From: Gammaproteobacteria bacterium
GTDB taxonomy: Bacteria > Pseudomonadota > Gammaproteobacteria > Chromatiales > Chromatiaceae
DNA: 32,057 nucleotides
Reading direction: 5' to 3'
Assembly (NCBI GenBank): GCA_018812525.1
Contig: JAHJDE010000182.1
Location: forward strand, 1 to 32,057
Below, piece after piece: positions 15,244-23,933 of this stretch. Under the pieces are notes generated by a model. That model saw only the letters and a program-made list of their open reading frames with translations. It had not been told where the DNA came from and made no database searches. The stretch's first letter is position 1. Every line of letters begins with the position of its first letter. A program made the position numbers and the translations under genes.

Positions 15244-15753
15244 CTACGCGGGACCGCCCTTCGGGCGTCCTTCGCCTGCGGCTTGTGCCGGCAGGAACAG
15301 TAGCAGCGGATTGTCCGGTGCGACCTCGAAACCGAAACGGCAATAGTAGCCGGCTGCCTGCTCATTGAGCGCATCGACAAACAGACCAATACCGCCCGCC
15401 TCGGCATGGATGCGCCGCGCCCGCGTCAGGGCATCGACCAGCAACAGCTCGCCCAGCCCCTTGCCCTGGTATTGCCGGTCGACCGCCAGCCGGCCCAGCC
15501 GCACGCCGGGAATGCGGCGCGGCAGTTTCTTGCGCCAGGCATCCGGCAGATGCCGGTTTTCGAGTTCGGCCAAGGTCAGCGCGTAGTAGGCGCAAATGCG
15601 GGCCGGTTCGTCCTCACGGATGGCGACGAAGGTTTTCGACAGCCCCTTGTTCTGGTGTTGGCGCGCGACCCGCCGCAGCCAGTCGTTCAGTTCCTGACGA
15701 CCACAGTCGAACCCCAGCCGGTCATGGCTCCCAGTTAAAGGCAGTACCTGCAT
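15244..15753 (-). CDS. GNAT-family toxin (TacT-like acetyltransferase)
   Basis: This 169-residue GNAT acetyltransferase is of the type that pairs with DUF1778 antitoxins and acetylates charged tRNA. It has FDCGRQELNDWLRRVARQHQ near the N-terminus, the core LGRLAVDRQYQGKGLGELLL with the acetyl-CoA-binding Q-G-K-G-LG motif, and the terminal YYCRFGFEVAPDNPLLLFLP. The last 11 residues (AAGEGRPKGGPA) are encoded by a run of small GC hairpins at 15199-15290 and may be an acquired extension. It overlaps the antitoxin gene by 32 bases. The active-site Tyr in YY.RFGF is present, so activity is likely. Confidence 0.9.
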   Translation of the reverse strand: MQVLPLTGSHDRLGFDCGRQELNDWLRRVARQHQNKGLSKTFVAIREDEPARICAYYALTLAELENRHLPDAWRKKLPRRIPGVRLGRLAVDRQYQGKGLGELLLVDALTRARRIHAEAGGIGLFVDALNEQAAGYYCRFGFEVAPDNPLLLFLPAQAAGEGRPKGGPA

Positions 15754-16033
15754 CGTCTCGCTTGGCCTTCTGATAACGCTTCAGGGCAGCCTTCAACTTG
15801 GCGTTAGGCTTGGGCGGGTTCTCCATCAAGTCGAGCAGCCAGTTCCAATCGCGTGGGCTGAGGCGGATGACCTCCTCACGCTCGATGACTGCCTGGGCCT
15901 CTTTGAGTGCTGCCTGCACCAGAAACTGATTGACCGTCGCGCCGGTCAGCTCGGCGGCACGGCAAAGCGTCTCGTACACCTCATGCGGAACCCGAGCGCC
16001 GATGCGGTCTTGCTTGGCAACCGAGGTACCCAT
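15722..16033 (-). CDS. DUF1778 (TacA-like) antitoxin
   Basis: This 103-residue protein has a ribbon-helix-helix N-terminus (QDRIGARVPHEVYETLCRAAELTGATVNQFLVQAA), typical of DUF1778 antitoxins, and a C-terminal toxin-binding tail with IRLSPRDWNWLLDLMENPPKPNAKLK. AGGAGG lies six bases upstream of the start at 16033. It precedes and overlaps the GNAT toxin gene. An inverted repeat around 16060-16080 may be its operator, but this is not strong. It closes the left-oriented restriction block. Confidence 0.9.
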   Translation of the reverse strand: MGTSVAKQDRIGARVPHEVYETLCRAAELTGATVNQFLVQAALKEAQAVIEREEVIRLSPRDWNWLLDLMENPPKPNAKLKAALKRYQKAKRDDAGTAFNWEP

Positions 16034-16143
16034 ATGAACCTCCTACAATGATCTAAGCGACCAGTCTATCACTGTCGCCATTTTGACATCACCATGTCGT
16101 GGCAATCAGAAATAGCTTGGCTTACCTGTAGAGCAGCGCGTTT

Positions 16144-16556
16144 TCGGCAATGTCGAGTTCCGCCTGGGCGAGATCGAGCACCTGCCCCTGGCCGATGGCT
16201 CGGTGGATGTCGTCATTTCCAACTGCGTCATCAACCTCTCGCAGGGCAAGCCCCAGGTCTTCGCCGAGGCCTTCCGTGTGCTCCGCCCCGGCGGGCGGCT
16301 GGCGGTCTCCGACGTGGTCGCCCTGGCCGATCTGCCCGAGGCGATGCGCCAGGACCTCGCCCTCTACACCGGCTGCATGGCCGGGGCCTCGCGCATCGAG
16401 GAGGTGGGGGCGATGTTGAAGGCGGCGCGGTTCATCGAGGTGCGGGTGATCCCGAAAGCGGAGAGCCGCGACTTCATCCGCGACTGGGCGCCGGGCCGGC
16501 CGGTGACCGATTATCTGGTCTCGGCGAGCATCGAGGGCATCAGGCCAGGTCCGTAG
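16144..16556 (+). pseudogene. 3' fragment of arsM (partial duplicate)
   Basis: Bases 16144-16541 align with 9373-9770 of the intact arsM without gaps, with 18 differences by hand count (about 95.5 percent). The fragment encodes the last half of ArsM, from NVEFRLGEIEHLPLADGS to EGIRPGP and a TAG, including the second and third As-binding cysteines but without the SAM-binding motif. It has no plausible start. It sits directly after the restriction and toxin-antitoxin block, which is therefore bracketed by arsM sequence on both sides. Confidence 0.93.
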
Positions 16557-16586
16557 ATGCGGTTTGCTACCGCTCACCACATCCGT

Positions 16587-16808
16587 ATGAATTATCACGA
16601 CAGAATCACCGTTGAACCCGGCAAACGTGGCGGCAGGCCTTGCATTAGGGGCTTGCGAATCACGGTCTACGATGTGCTGGAGATGCTTGCTGGCGGCATG
16701 GTCGTCGATGAAATTCTCGCAGACTTCCCAGAACTGGAGTCGGCCGATATCCAGGCCTGCCTGGCCCTTGCCGCCGACCGCGAGCGCCGGCGGGTCATCA
16801 CCCACTGA
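16587..16808 (+). CDS. DUF433 antitoxin-like protein
   Basis: This 73-residue DUF433 protein opens MNYHDRITVEPGKRGGRPC, followed by IRGLRITVYDVLEMLAGGMVVDEILADFPELESADIQACLALAADRE. These small winged-helix proteins are paired with DUF5615 PIN-like toxins and are presumed antitoxins. The start at 16587 fits the family N-terminus; ten codons further upstream are not conserved. Its TGA overlaps the ATG of the downstream DUF5615 gene. Confidence 0.9.
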   Translation: MNYHDRITVEPGKRGGRPCIRGLRITVYDVLEMLAGGMVVDEILADFPELESADIQACLALAADRERRRVITH

Positions 16809-17163
16809 TGAAACTGCTGTTCGACGAGAATCTCTCCCGTCGCCTGGTTCCCTTTCTGCAAACCGCCTACCCCGGCAGCACCCAGGTCGCGCTTATCGGT
16901 CTTGAATGCGCGGATGATCGGTCGATCTGGCAATACGCAAGGGAACAAGGGTTCGTGACCGTCACCAAGGAGCTGTCCGCCTATTTTGCGGCAGAGCCGC
17001 TCCCACCGCCGTGGGAGCGGCTCTGCCGCGAAAAGAGATCGTGATCTGGCTCCAGCTCGGCAATGCCGACAAGGCAGCGGTTCTGAATAAGCTGCTGGAA
17101 AATCAATCCATGATCGAGGCCGGTTTTGCCCAGGGTCTAACCTGCGTTGAAATCCTGATGTAA
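16808..17163 (+). pseudogene. DUF5615 PIN-like toxin gene broken by a REP-like palindrome
   Basis: The first part, MKLLFDENLSRRLVPFLQTA through DDRSIWQYAREQGFVTVTKE, is a normal DUF5615 N-terminus with the acidic residue of the PIN-like fold (FDEN). A palindrome at 16988-17029 then breaks the frame, giving a stop at 17044. The normal C-terminus resumes in another frame: VIWLQLGNADKAAVLNKLLE to EAGFAQGLTCVEILM, ending at 17163. About 15 residues of the central region are replaced. The toxin is probably inactive, while its antitoxin is intact. Confidence 0.85.
16988..17029. repeat. REP-like palindrome, 19-bp arms
   Basis: The arms at 16988-17006 and 17011-17029 (beginning GCGGCAGAGCCGCTCCCAC) are exact reverse complements around a CGCC loop. 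Arms of this GC-rich form, with GAGCCGCTCCCAC, resemble Pseudomonas-type REP sequences. It lies inside the DUF5615 gene. Confidence 0.85.
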
Positions 17164-17310
17164 TTCCACCGGGGCCTTCAGCCAATCGGCCAACGCCGCC
17201 CGCCACTCCTCGCGCGGGCTCAGGGCGGAGATCGCCTCCGGCTCAACTCCCTCGAACAGGCCGTCGTTGAAGGTGACGAGCCAGGCGATCTGGAACGATC
17301 CGGGGCAGCG
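17137..17310 (-). pseudogene. Unidentified C-terminal protein fragment
   Basis: The minus strand carries an open frame reading PGSFQIAWLVTFNDGLFEGV, then EPEAISALSPREEWRAALAD and WLKAPVELHQDFNAG before a TAG at 17137. The composition and the regular helix pattern look like real protein, but no start is present and I do not recognise the family. Its end overlaps the DUF5615 remnant. It may be the tail of a gene lost when the neighbouring segments were joined. Confidence 0.35.
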
Positions 17311-17322
17311 ATATTACTAAAT

Positions 17323-17351
17323 GGTTACGTACCGCAAGGCAAGCTGTTACC
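17323..17351. promoter_or_regulatory. Candidate activator sites upstream of the sensor-regulator operon
   Basis: A 12-mer GGTTACGTACCG at 17323-17334 matches GGTTACAAACCG at 30543-30554, upstream of the molybdoenzyme operon, in 10 of 12 positions. A further GTTACC lies at 17346-17351. The shared element suggests that the sigma-54 activator also controls its own operon. No correctly spaced -24/-12 or -35/-10 promoter is obvious here. Confidence 0.4.
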
Positions 17352-17366
17352 CTATCGTCACATACA

Positions 17367-18248
17367 ATGACCAAGCGTTTCGAAATGGCGATATTTCCCC
17401 TGTCGAGAAGGCGTTTCTGCACGGCACTGGCCCTGTGCGGACTGGCGCCACGCGCGCTTGCCGGGGAGCCGGCGCCGTTGCGGCTCGGGCTGACGCCGGT
17501 CTTCCTCGACGATCAGTCCCGTTTTCTGGAGGCCTGGCGCCTCTATCTGACCGAGCGGTTGCAGCGCCCGGTGGTCTTCGTGCAGCGGGGCAGTTACCGG
17601 GAGATCGTGGAGCTGCTGGCCCAGGACCAGCTTGAGGCGGCCTGGCTGTGCGGTTTTCCGTTCGTGAAAAACGAACGGCGGTTGCGGCTGCTGGCGGTGC
17701 CGCTGTTTCAAGGCAGGCCGCTCTACCGCTCTTACCTGATCGTCCCCGCCGGGGATACCCGCACCGAGACCCTGCTCGATCTGCGCGGCAAGGTCTTTGC
17801 CTATTCCGATCCCGATTCCAACTCCGGCTTCCTTTATACCCAGCATGCCCTGTCCCAAATAGGGGAACGGTCGGACCGCTTTTTCGCCCGGACCTTCTTT
17901 GCCTGGGCGCACCGCAAGGTGGTCGAGGCCGTCGCCGTCGAGCTGGCCCAGGGCGGGGCGGTGGATGGCTATGTCTGGGAGACCCTGAAACGTTTCTATC
18001 CCCAGGTGACCGCCAAGACGCGGGTGCTGGAGCAGTCGCCGGAATTCGGCTTTCCCCCTTTCGCCGCCCGCGCCTCCCTTCCGGAGGCCGATTTCGCCGC
18101 GCTGCGCCAGGTCCTCATCGCCATGGGCGGTGATGCGGAGGGCAAGGCGTTATTGGCCCAGCTCAACCTGGACGGTTTCGTGCCAGGGGAACGGGGGCTT
18201 TTTGACGGCATCGGCCGGATGGCCAGGCAAGTCGAGAAACAGCCATGA
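17367..18248 (+). CDS. PhnD-like periplasmic oxyanion sensor (AioX/ArxX-like)
   Basis: This 293-residue exported binding protein is of the phosphate/phosphonate-binding (PhnD) type. An N-terminal signal with SRRRFCTALALCGLA and cleavage near ALAGE could be Sec or Tat. The mature part has LRLGLTPVFLDDQSRFLEAW, a ligand-loop LEAAWLCGFPFVKNERR, LRGKVFAYSDPDSNSGF and VDGYVWETLKRF. Cys95 in WLCGFPF could correspond to the single Cys that binds As(III) in AioX; that alignment is from memory and needs checking. It starts the three-gene sensor operon and its TGA overlaps the kinase ATG. In the Aio and Arx systems such proteins sense arsenite; other oxyanions remain possible. Confidence 0.85.
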   Translation: MTKRFEMAIFPLSRRRFCTALALCGLAPRALAGEPAPLRLGLTPVFLDDQSRFLEAWRLYLTERLQRPVVFVQRGSYREIVELLAQDQLEAAWLCGFPFVKNERRLRLLAVPLFQGRPLYRSYLIVPAGDTRTETLLDLRGKVFAYSDPDSNSGFLYTQHALSQIGERSDRFFARTFFAWAHRKVVEAVAVELAQGGAVDGYVWETLKRFYPQVTAKTRVLEQSPEFGFPPFAARASLPEADFAALRQVLIAMGGDAEGKALLAQLNLDGFVPGERGLFDGIGRMARQVEKQP

Positions 18249-19692
18249 AATACTTCATGCGCGACCTCAGTCTGCGCTACAAGATCCCGCTGCGGGTGCT
18301 TCTGCTCGCCAGCCTTACCGCCATCCTGGTGACAGCCTCCATCCTGTTCCGGGTCTACGACGAGACCCGCAACGACCTGTTGCGGCACGCCCAGAGCATG
18401 GGCCGGGTGCTGGCCAATACCCTGGTCGGTCCCCTGACCCACGACGACGCCTGGCGCGCCTTCGAGATCATCAACTCCCCCTTCCAGAGCGAAGAGGCCG
18501 ACCGCTCCGAACTCGCCGAGACCATCCTGGTGCTGGATGGCAAGGGCCAGGTCTATGTCTCCACCCGCCCGGCCCAGTTCCCCATGCTGTCCGACCCGGT
18601 CCGGCTCGATCCGGAGTTCGCGGCCATCCGCGAGGCCACGGCGGGGCGCGATGGCCGCAACCCGGTGGTCAGGGCCCAGCCCGGTTCCAACCGCTTGTTC
18701 GTGGGGATACCGATCATCTCCGATGGGGCGCGCCTGGGCACTTTGATCATGACCTACACCAAGGGTCCCTTCATCCCCCGCTTCATCGGCATCGCCCAGC
18801 GCGCCGCCCTGATGACCCTGCTGGCGCTGGCGGTGCTGCTGCCCATCGCCTGGTACTGGGGCAACCGCATGGCCGGCCCCCTGGTGCGGCTGGCGGGCTG
18901 CATGGACCAGATCGGCCCCCAGGTGCCGGAGGGGTTGCGTTGCGACCTGTTCGAATCCAACGACGAGATCGGCCGCGCCGGGGCCTCCTTCAAGCGCATG
19001 CTGAAGGAACTGCGGGAGAAGGCGCGGCTGGAACAGCAAATCATGGCCACCGAACGGCTGGCGGCGATAGGCCGGCTCTCGGCCGGGATCGCCCATGAGA
19101 TCAACAACCCCCTGGGCGGCATGCTGAATGCCATCAACACCTTCAAACGTCACGGCAGCGACGATCCCCTCACCTTGAAGACCCTGTCGCTGCTGGAGCG
19201 CGGGCTCGGCCAGATCAAGGACACCGTGGCCGCGCTCCTGATCGAGGCACGGGTGGAGAGCCGTCACGCCCTGTCGCGCCGCGATATCGAGGATACCCGC
19301 ACCCTGGTGGCCGCCGAGGCCGCCAGCAAGGGGATCGAGCTGGCCTGGGACAACCACGTCACCGCCGATCTGCCGCTGCCCTCCACCCTGGTGCGGCAGA
19401 TTCTGCTAAACCTGCTGCTCAACGCCATCCGCGCCGCTGAAAAGCAGGTCGAGTGCCAGGTCTACCGCGACAGCCGCAGCCTCACCCTGGCGGTAAGGAA
19501 CGACGGCATCCATATCCCCGACGAGGACATGCCCTACCTGTTCGAGCCCTTTTCCCGCCTCTCCCGCAACGGCCACGGCCTGGGGCTCTGGATCACCTAT
19601 CAGATCACCCGTCAATTGAACGGCGGCATCCTGGTGGAGAGCGATCCGGGCCAGACCCGTTTCGCGGTAACCCTGCCCCTGCCGGAGGAACC

Positions 19693-19705
<13 letters not shown>
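18245..19705 (+). CDS. Membrane sensor histidine kinase (AioS/ArxS-like)
   Basis: This 486-residue kinase has a first membrane span (RVLLLASLTAILVTASILF), a periplasmic region of about 150 residues, a second span (ALMTLLALAVLLPIAWYW), a HAMP-like linker with GPLVRLAGCMDQIG, and the H-box RLSAGIAHEINNPLGGML with phospho-acceptor His284. The ATPase domain has the N-box (LLNLLLNAIRAAEKQV), a G1-like DEDMPYLFEPF and the G2 box GHGLGLWIT. It overlaps the sensor gene by four bases and the regulator gene by 13, so the three are co-translated. It probably receives the signal from the PhnD-like protein in the periplasm and phosphorylates the activator downstream. Confidence 0.9.
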
Positions 19706-21033
<1,328 letters not shown>

Positions 21034-21239
21034 TGGTGCGAGGGGAGCGGATTAACTTCCCACGCGCGAGACCCTGATCTTCAGGATGCATGTGTCATTC
21101 AAGAAACAACCCCTTGTTTTTGAACTGGGGCGCCCCGACTGATGTAGGGCAACACAAACAGGAAGGCCAGCTCAGGCGCCCCCCTTTTCGATATCCAGCG
21201 GCCCGCAAACGCCCCGCCGACGCATTTTCATTTCCCCGG

Positions 21240-22211
21240 TCAGCCACCCGTCGAGGACATAAAGCGGACTATCTTTTCTGGGACCTCCAGGAAGTCATGG
21301 CGTAAGGGCTTGAGCCTGACGCCTTTGACCAGGGCCGTCTCCAGCTCCCTCTCGGAACAACCGCCGCGGAGCAGCGACCTTAGATCCACACGCCCATTGT
21401 CCCCGAGGCAGGGGTAGAGCATGCCATCCACGCCCATGCGCACCCGGTTGCAGGTCTCGCAGAAGTGTTGCGACAGGGGGGTGATGAACCCAAGACTAAA
21501 GCGCCCGTCCGGCGAAATCAGATACCTGGCCGGTCCGCCGCCGGGTATCAGGCCATGCACCAAGCCAAGGCGTTCGCGCAACCGTTCCTGGATGGGGCCG
21601 AGCGCCATGAATCCGGCGCTTCTCCCCGTGCTGCCCACCGGCATGGTCTCGATCAGCCGCAGCACGAAACCCCGTTCGATACAAAAATCGGCCATGGCGT
21701 CGATCTCTTGGTCGTTGACGCCAGCCATGACCACCGTGTTGATCTTGATGGGGCTGAACCCCGCCGCCTTTGCCGCCGCCAGGCCATTCAGCACGGCGGG
21801 GAGGGCGTCGCGCTTGGTGATGGCGGCAAACCGGTCCCGGTCCAGGGAGTCGAGGCTGACGTTGAGCCGCGCGATCCCCGCCCCGCGCAGCGCCTCGGCC
21901 TGGCGGGTCAATTGGGTGGCATTGGTGGAAAGGGAGAGGTCGCTGATGCCGGGCAGAGCCGAAAGGCGGCGGGCGAGTCCGGCCAGATCCCGCCGCAACA
22001 GGGGCTCTCCCCAGGTCAGACGCACCCGCTGGACGCCAAGGCGGGCAAAGGCCGCCACCACCCGCTCGATCTCGTCGAAGCTCAGCCAATGGGCGGCCTC
22101 CTCGTAGCCCTTGAACCCCTCCGGCATGCAGTAGGCGCAACGCATATCGCAGCGGTCGGTCACGGAAAGCCGCAGATAGTCGATCCTCCGCCCGTGGTTG
22201 TCTCGCAGCAC
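21240..22211 (-). CDS. moaA: MoaA GTP 3',8-cyclase (molybdenum cofactor synthesis)
   Basis: This 323-residue radical-SAM enzyme makes the first molybdopterin precursor from GTP. It has the SAM-cluster motif CDMRCAYCMP near residue 20, the second-cluster cysteines in CETCNRVRMGVDGMLYPC, and the C-terminal double glycine (MSSTGG) that is essential in the family. The normally conserved GGEP motif reads LTWGEPLLRRDL, with Trp for the first Gly. It starts at a GTG with GAGGA upstream and is the last gene of the molybdoenzyme operon, which fits local supply of cofactor. A 54-base relic of a similar gene is found at 4459-4512. Confidence 0.93.
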   Translation of the reverse strand: MLRDNHGRRIDYLRLSVTDRCDMRCAYCMPEGFKGYEEAAHWLSFDEIERVVAAFARLGVQRVRLTWGEPLLRRDLAGLARRLSALPGISDLSLSTNATQLTRQAEALRGAGIARLNVSLDSLDRDRFAAITKRDALPAVLNGLAAAKAAGFSPIKINTVVMAGVNDQEIDAMADFCIERGFVLRLIETMPVGSTGRSAGFMALGPIQERLRERLGLVHGLIPGGGPARYLISPDGRFSLGFITPLSQHFCETCNRVRMGVDGMLYPCLGDNGRVDLRSLLRGGCSERELETALVKGVRLKPLRHDFLEVPEKIVRFMSSTGG

Positions 22212-22288
22212 CGGTGTTTTCCTCGTTGTTATCGTGGAAATAGAGAAACCAAGGTTCTGAGTCGGCCCTTTTCGTTATCGGGAACATG

Positions 22289-23353
22289 TCAGCCAAAGAT
22301 CGCCGCCATGTCCTGCCCATCGCCATCGCAAGTGGGGCAGAATCCCTCCTTCCCCGTGGCGATGAAGAGGCGGTCGCAGCGGCCGCAGCGGCGTTTGTCC
22401 AATCCCTGCAAAAGAACCCCGTCCTTTACCCGCCCCAGGGCCAGCGGGGCCTTATCGGCAAAAGAGAGCGCGTCCGGCTGGCAGGCCTCCAGACAGACGC
22501 CGCAGCCGACGCAGCGGCTGAATTGGAACCGCAGCTCCCAGCGGCGCTGGCCCTCCCGGATGGCGAGGGCGCCGGTCGGGCAGGCGCGGGCGCAGGCCTC
22601 GCAGGCGTTACAGCCCGGCCCCAGCCGGATTTCGGCCAGGGGGAGACTGCCGTCCAGGGCGATCTCGCCCTCGCCCTCCGCCGGCCAGATGGCCTGCACC
22701 AGTTCGCGGCGCACGGTGGAAAGGGGCGCGGCGACCCGCACGGCCTTGAGCGGGGCGGGGTCTTGTTCAGCCCCCGTAAACACATGGCCGGCGAAGCGGC
22801 GGAACAGTTGGCGGCGGGCGGAATCGACCGGCGGGGCCTCTCCCCTGCCCTCCTTCCAGGCCAGCACCGGAGGCGGCCAGTCCCCGTTGCCCAGGGCATC
22901 CCCCAGCCACGCCGATCCTTCCAGGGCCAGCCCCAGTAGGGCCGCGCCCCTGGCCCCATGGGGGCAGTCGCCGCAATGACCGCTGCCCTTGAGTTCGACC
23001 GAAACACCACGTCCGGCGAGATAGGCCAGGAGACTGGCATCCAGCGCCCCCAGGCAGGGGACCCGCGCGTCGCCCTCCTCCTGGGACGGGGTGCAGGCGA
23101 ACGAGAACGCCGCGCGGCCCAAGGTCTGCTTGAGGAGATCGATACGCGGCAGGCCCTCCGCGTTCCAGGCCTCCGTTGGGCAGGCCGCCGCGCACAGGGC
23201 GCAATTCTGGCACAGGGCCGGATCGATGACCGCGCCCTCGTCCGAGAGCGACACCGCCCCCTGGGGACAGGCCTCCCGGCAGCGATCGCAGGCGCTGTAG
23301 CGGTACCGGTAGCGGGTGCAGCGTTCGCGGCGGAATTGGGGGACGGGGTTCAT
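22289..23353 (-). CDS. Multi-cluster 4Fe-4S polyferredoxin
   Basis: This 354-residue cytoplasmic protein has four recognisable 4Fe-4S motifs: CDRCREACPQGA (with an additional upstream Cys), CQNCALCAAACPTEA, CNACEACARACPTGA and CVGCGVCLEACQPDA. It also has a central CGDCPHGA pair and a C-terminal zinc-ribbon-like CGRCDRLF...CPTC. It resembles ferredoxins encoded near periplasmic molybdoenzymes such as formate dehydrogenases. The role may be electron transfer or enzyme maturation; no partner can be named from the sequence. The MITE upstream separates it from the rhodanese-like gene and supplies an AGAGG that may act as its ribosome site. Confidence 0.85.
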   Translation of the reverse strand: MNPVPQFRRERCTRYRYRYSACDRCREACPQGAVSLSDEGAVIDPALCQNCALCAAACPTEAWNAEGLPRIDLLKQTLGRAAFSFACTPSQEEGDARVPCLGALDASLLAYLAGRGVSVELKGSGHCGDCPHGARGAALLGLALEGSAWLGDALGNGDWPPPVLAWKEGRGEAPPVDSARRQLFRRFAGHVFTGAEQDPAPLKAVRVAAPLSTVRRELVQAIWPAEGEGEIALDGSLPLAEIRLGPGCNACEACARACPTGALAIREGQRRWELRFQFSRCVGCGVCLEACQPDALSFADKAPLALGRVKDGVLLQGLDKRRCGRCDRLFIATGKEGFCPTCDGDGQDMAAIFG

Positions 23354-23358
23354 GTTAT

Positions 23359-23498
23359 GGGCACCTCTAAAAATTCAATTTTCTAAGCCAGGCAAGGCGC
23401 GAGCAAAAAATTGCGACGCGCATATGAATGATATGTAAGGAGTAATTTTTTGTGAGCAACACAGCATGGCAACGAAAATTGGATTTTTAGAGGTGCCC
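23359..23498. mobile_element. 140-bp MITE inserted at a stop codon
   Basis: The ends are 25-base inverted repeats beginning GGGCACCTCTAAAAAT (23359-23383 and 23474-23498) with one mismatch. The sequence TTAT flanks both sides (23355-23358 and 23499-23502), consistent with a 4-base target duplication. The centre has nested AT-rich inverted repeats and no open frame, so it depends on a transposase elsewhere. The right copy of TTAT contains the TAA stop of the rhodanese-like gene on the minus strand. Confidence 0.88.
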
Positions 23499-23933
23499 TT
23501 ATTTTTTGTATTCCTGTAGCGGCTTCCCCTGCTGGCAGGTGTTGTGGGGGATGACGAAGTTGAACGGGACGGCGGAGGGTGATTTCTTCCGTTCGTCCAG
23601 GATCTCCTGCCAGGCCACCGGGCCGCCGCTCAGGGCGTAAACGGCCTGCCCGTCCGGTTGGGCGAGGGCCGTCGCCACCGCCATCGCCTGCTCGTCGTTG
23701 TCGGCCACCACCACGACCATGCCGGGGATCCGCTTCATGCCCGGCACGTAGGGGGTCGCCCCTTGCAGGGGCTGCTGGCGGACGGCATCCAGGCCGCGCG
23801 CATCCACCAGCAACACGCCTGGCGCCATGGCGATCACCGGCCCCAGCGCGGTGGGCGTCTTGAGGCTGACGTCGGCTTGGGCCAGTGGCGAGATAGCGAG
23901 GGCCAGCCAGAGAATGACCAGAGTTTTTCTCAT
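23499..23933 (-). CDS. Periplasmic rhodanese-like protein without active-site Cys
   Basis: This 144-residue protein has a signal peptide (MRKTLVILWLALAISPLAQA) and a rhodanese-like fold: LLVDARGLDAVRQQPLQGAT, IPGMVVVVADNDEQAMAVATAL and VYALSGGPVAWQEIL. The active-site loop, normally C-x-x-G or similar, reads LSGG, so persulfide chemistry there is not possible. The C-terminal region has a lone Cys in IPHNTCQQGKP. It starts four bases inside the end of the HisF-like gene (ATGA overlap) and ends exactly at the MITE. In some molybdoenzyme clusters such proteins accompany sulfur or arsenic oxyanion reductases and oxidases. Confidence 0.75.
   Translation of the reverse strand: MRKTLVILWLALAISPLAQADVSLKTPTALGPVIAMAPGVLLVDARGLDAVRQQPLQGATPYVPGMKRIPGMVVVVADNDEQAMAVATALAQPDGQAVYALSGGPVAWQEILDERKKSPSAVPFNFVIPHNTCQQGKPLQEYKK

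Noticed and set aside
17322-17336. A -24/-12-like element TGGTTACGTACCGCA upstream of the sensor gene
   Set aside because: The spacing is one base short; it is better explained as an activator half-site.
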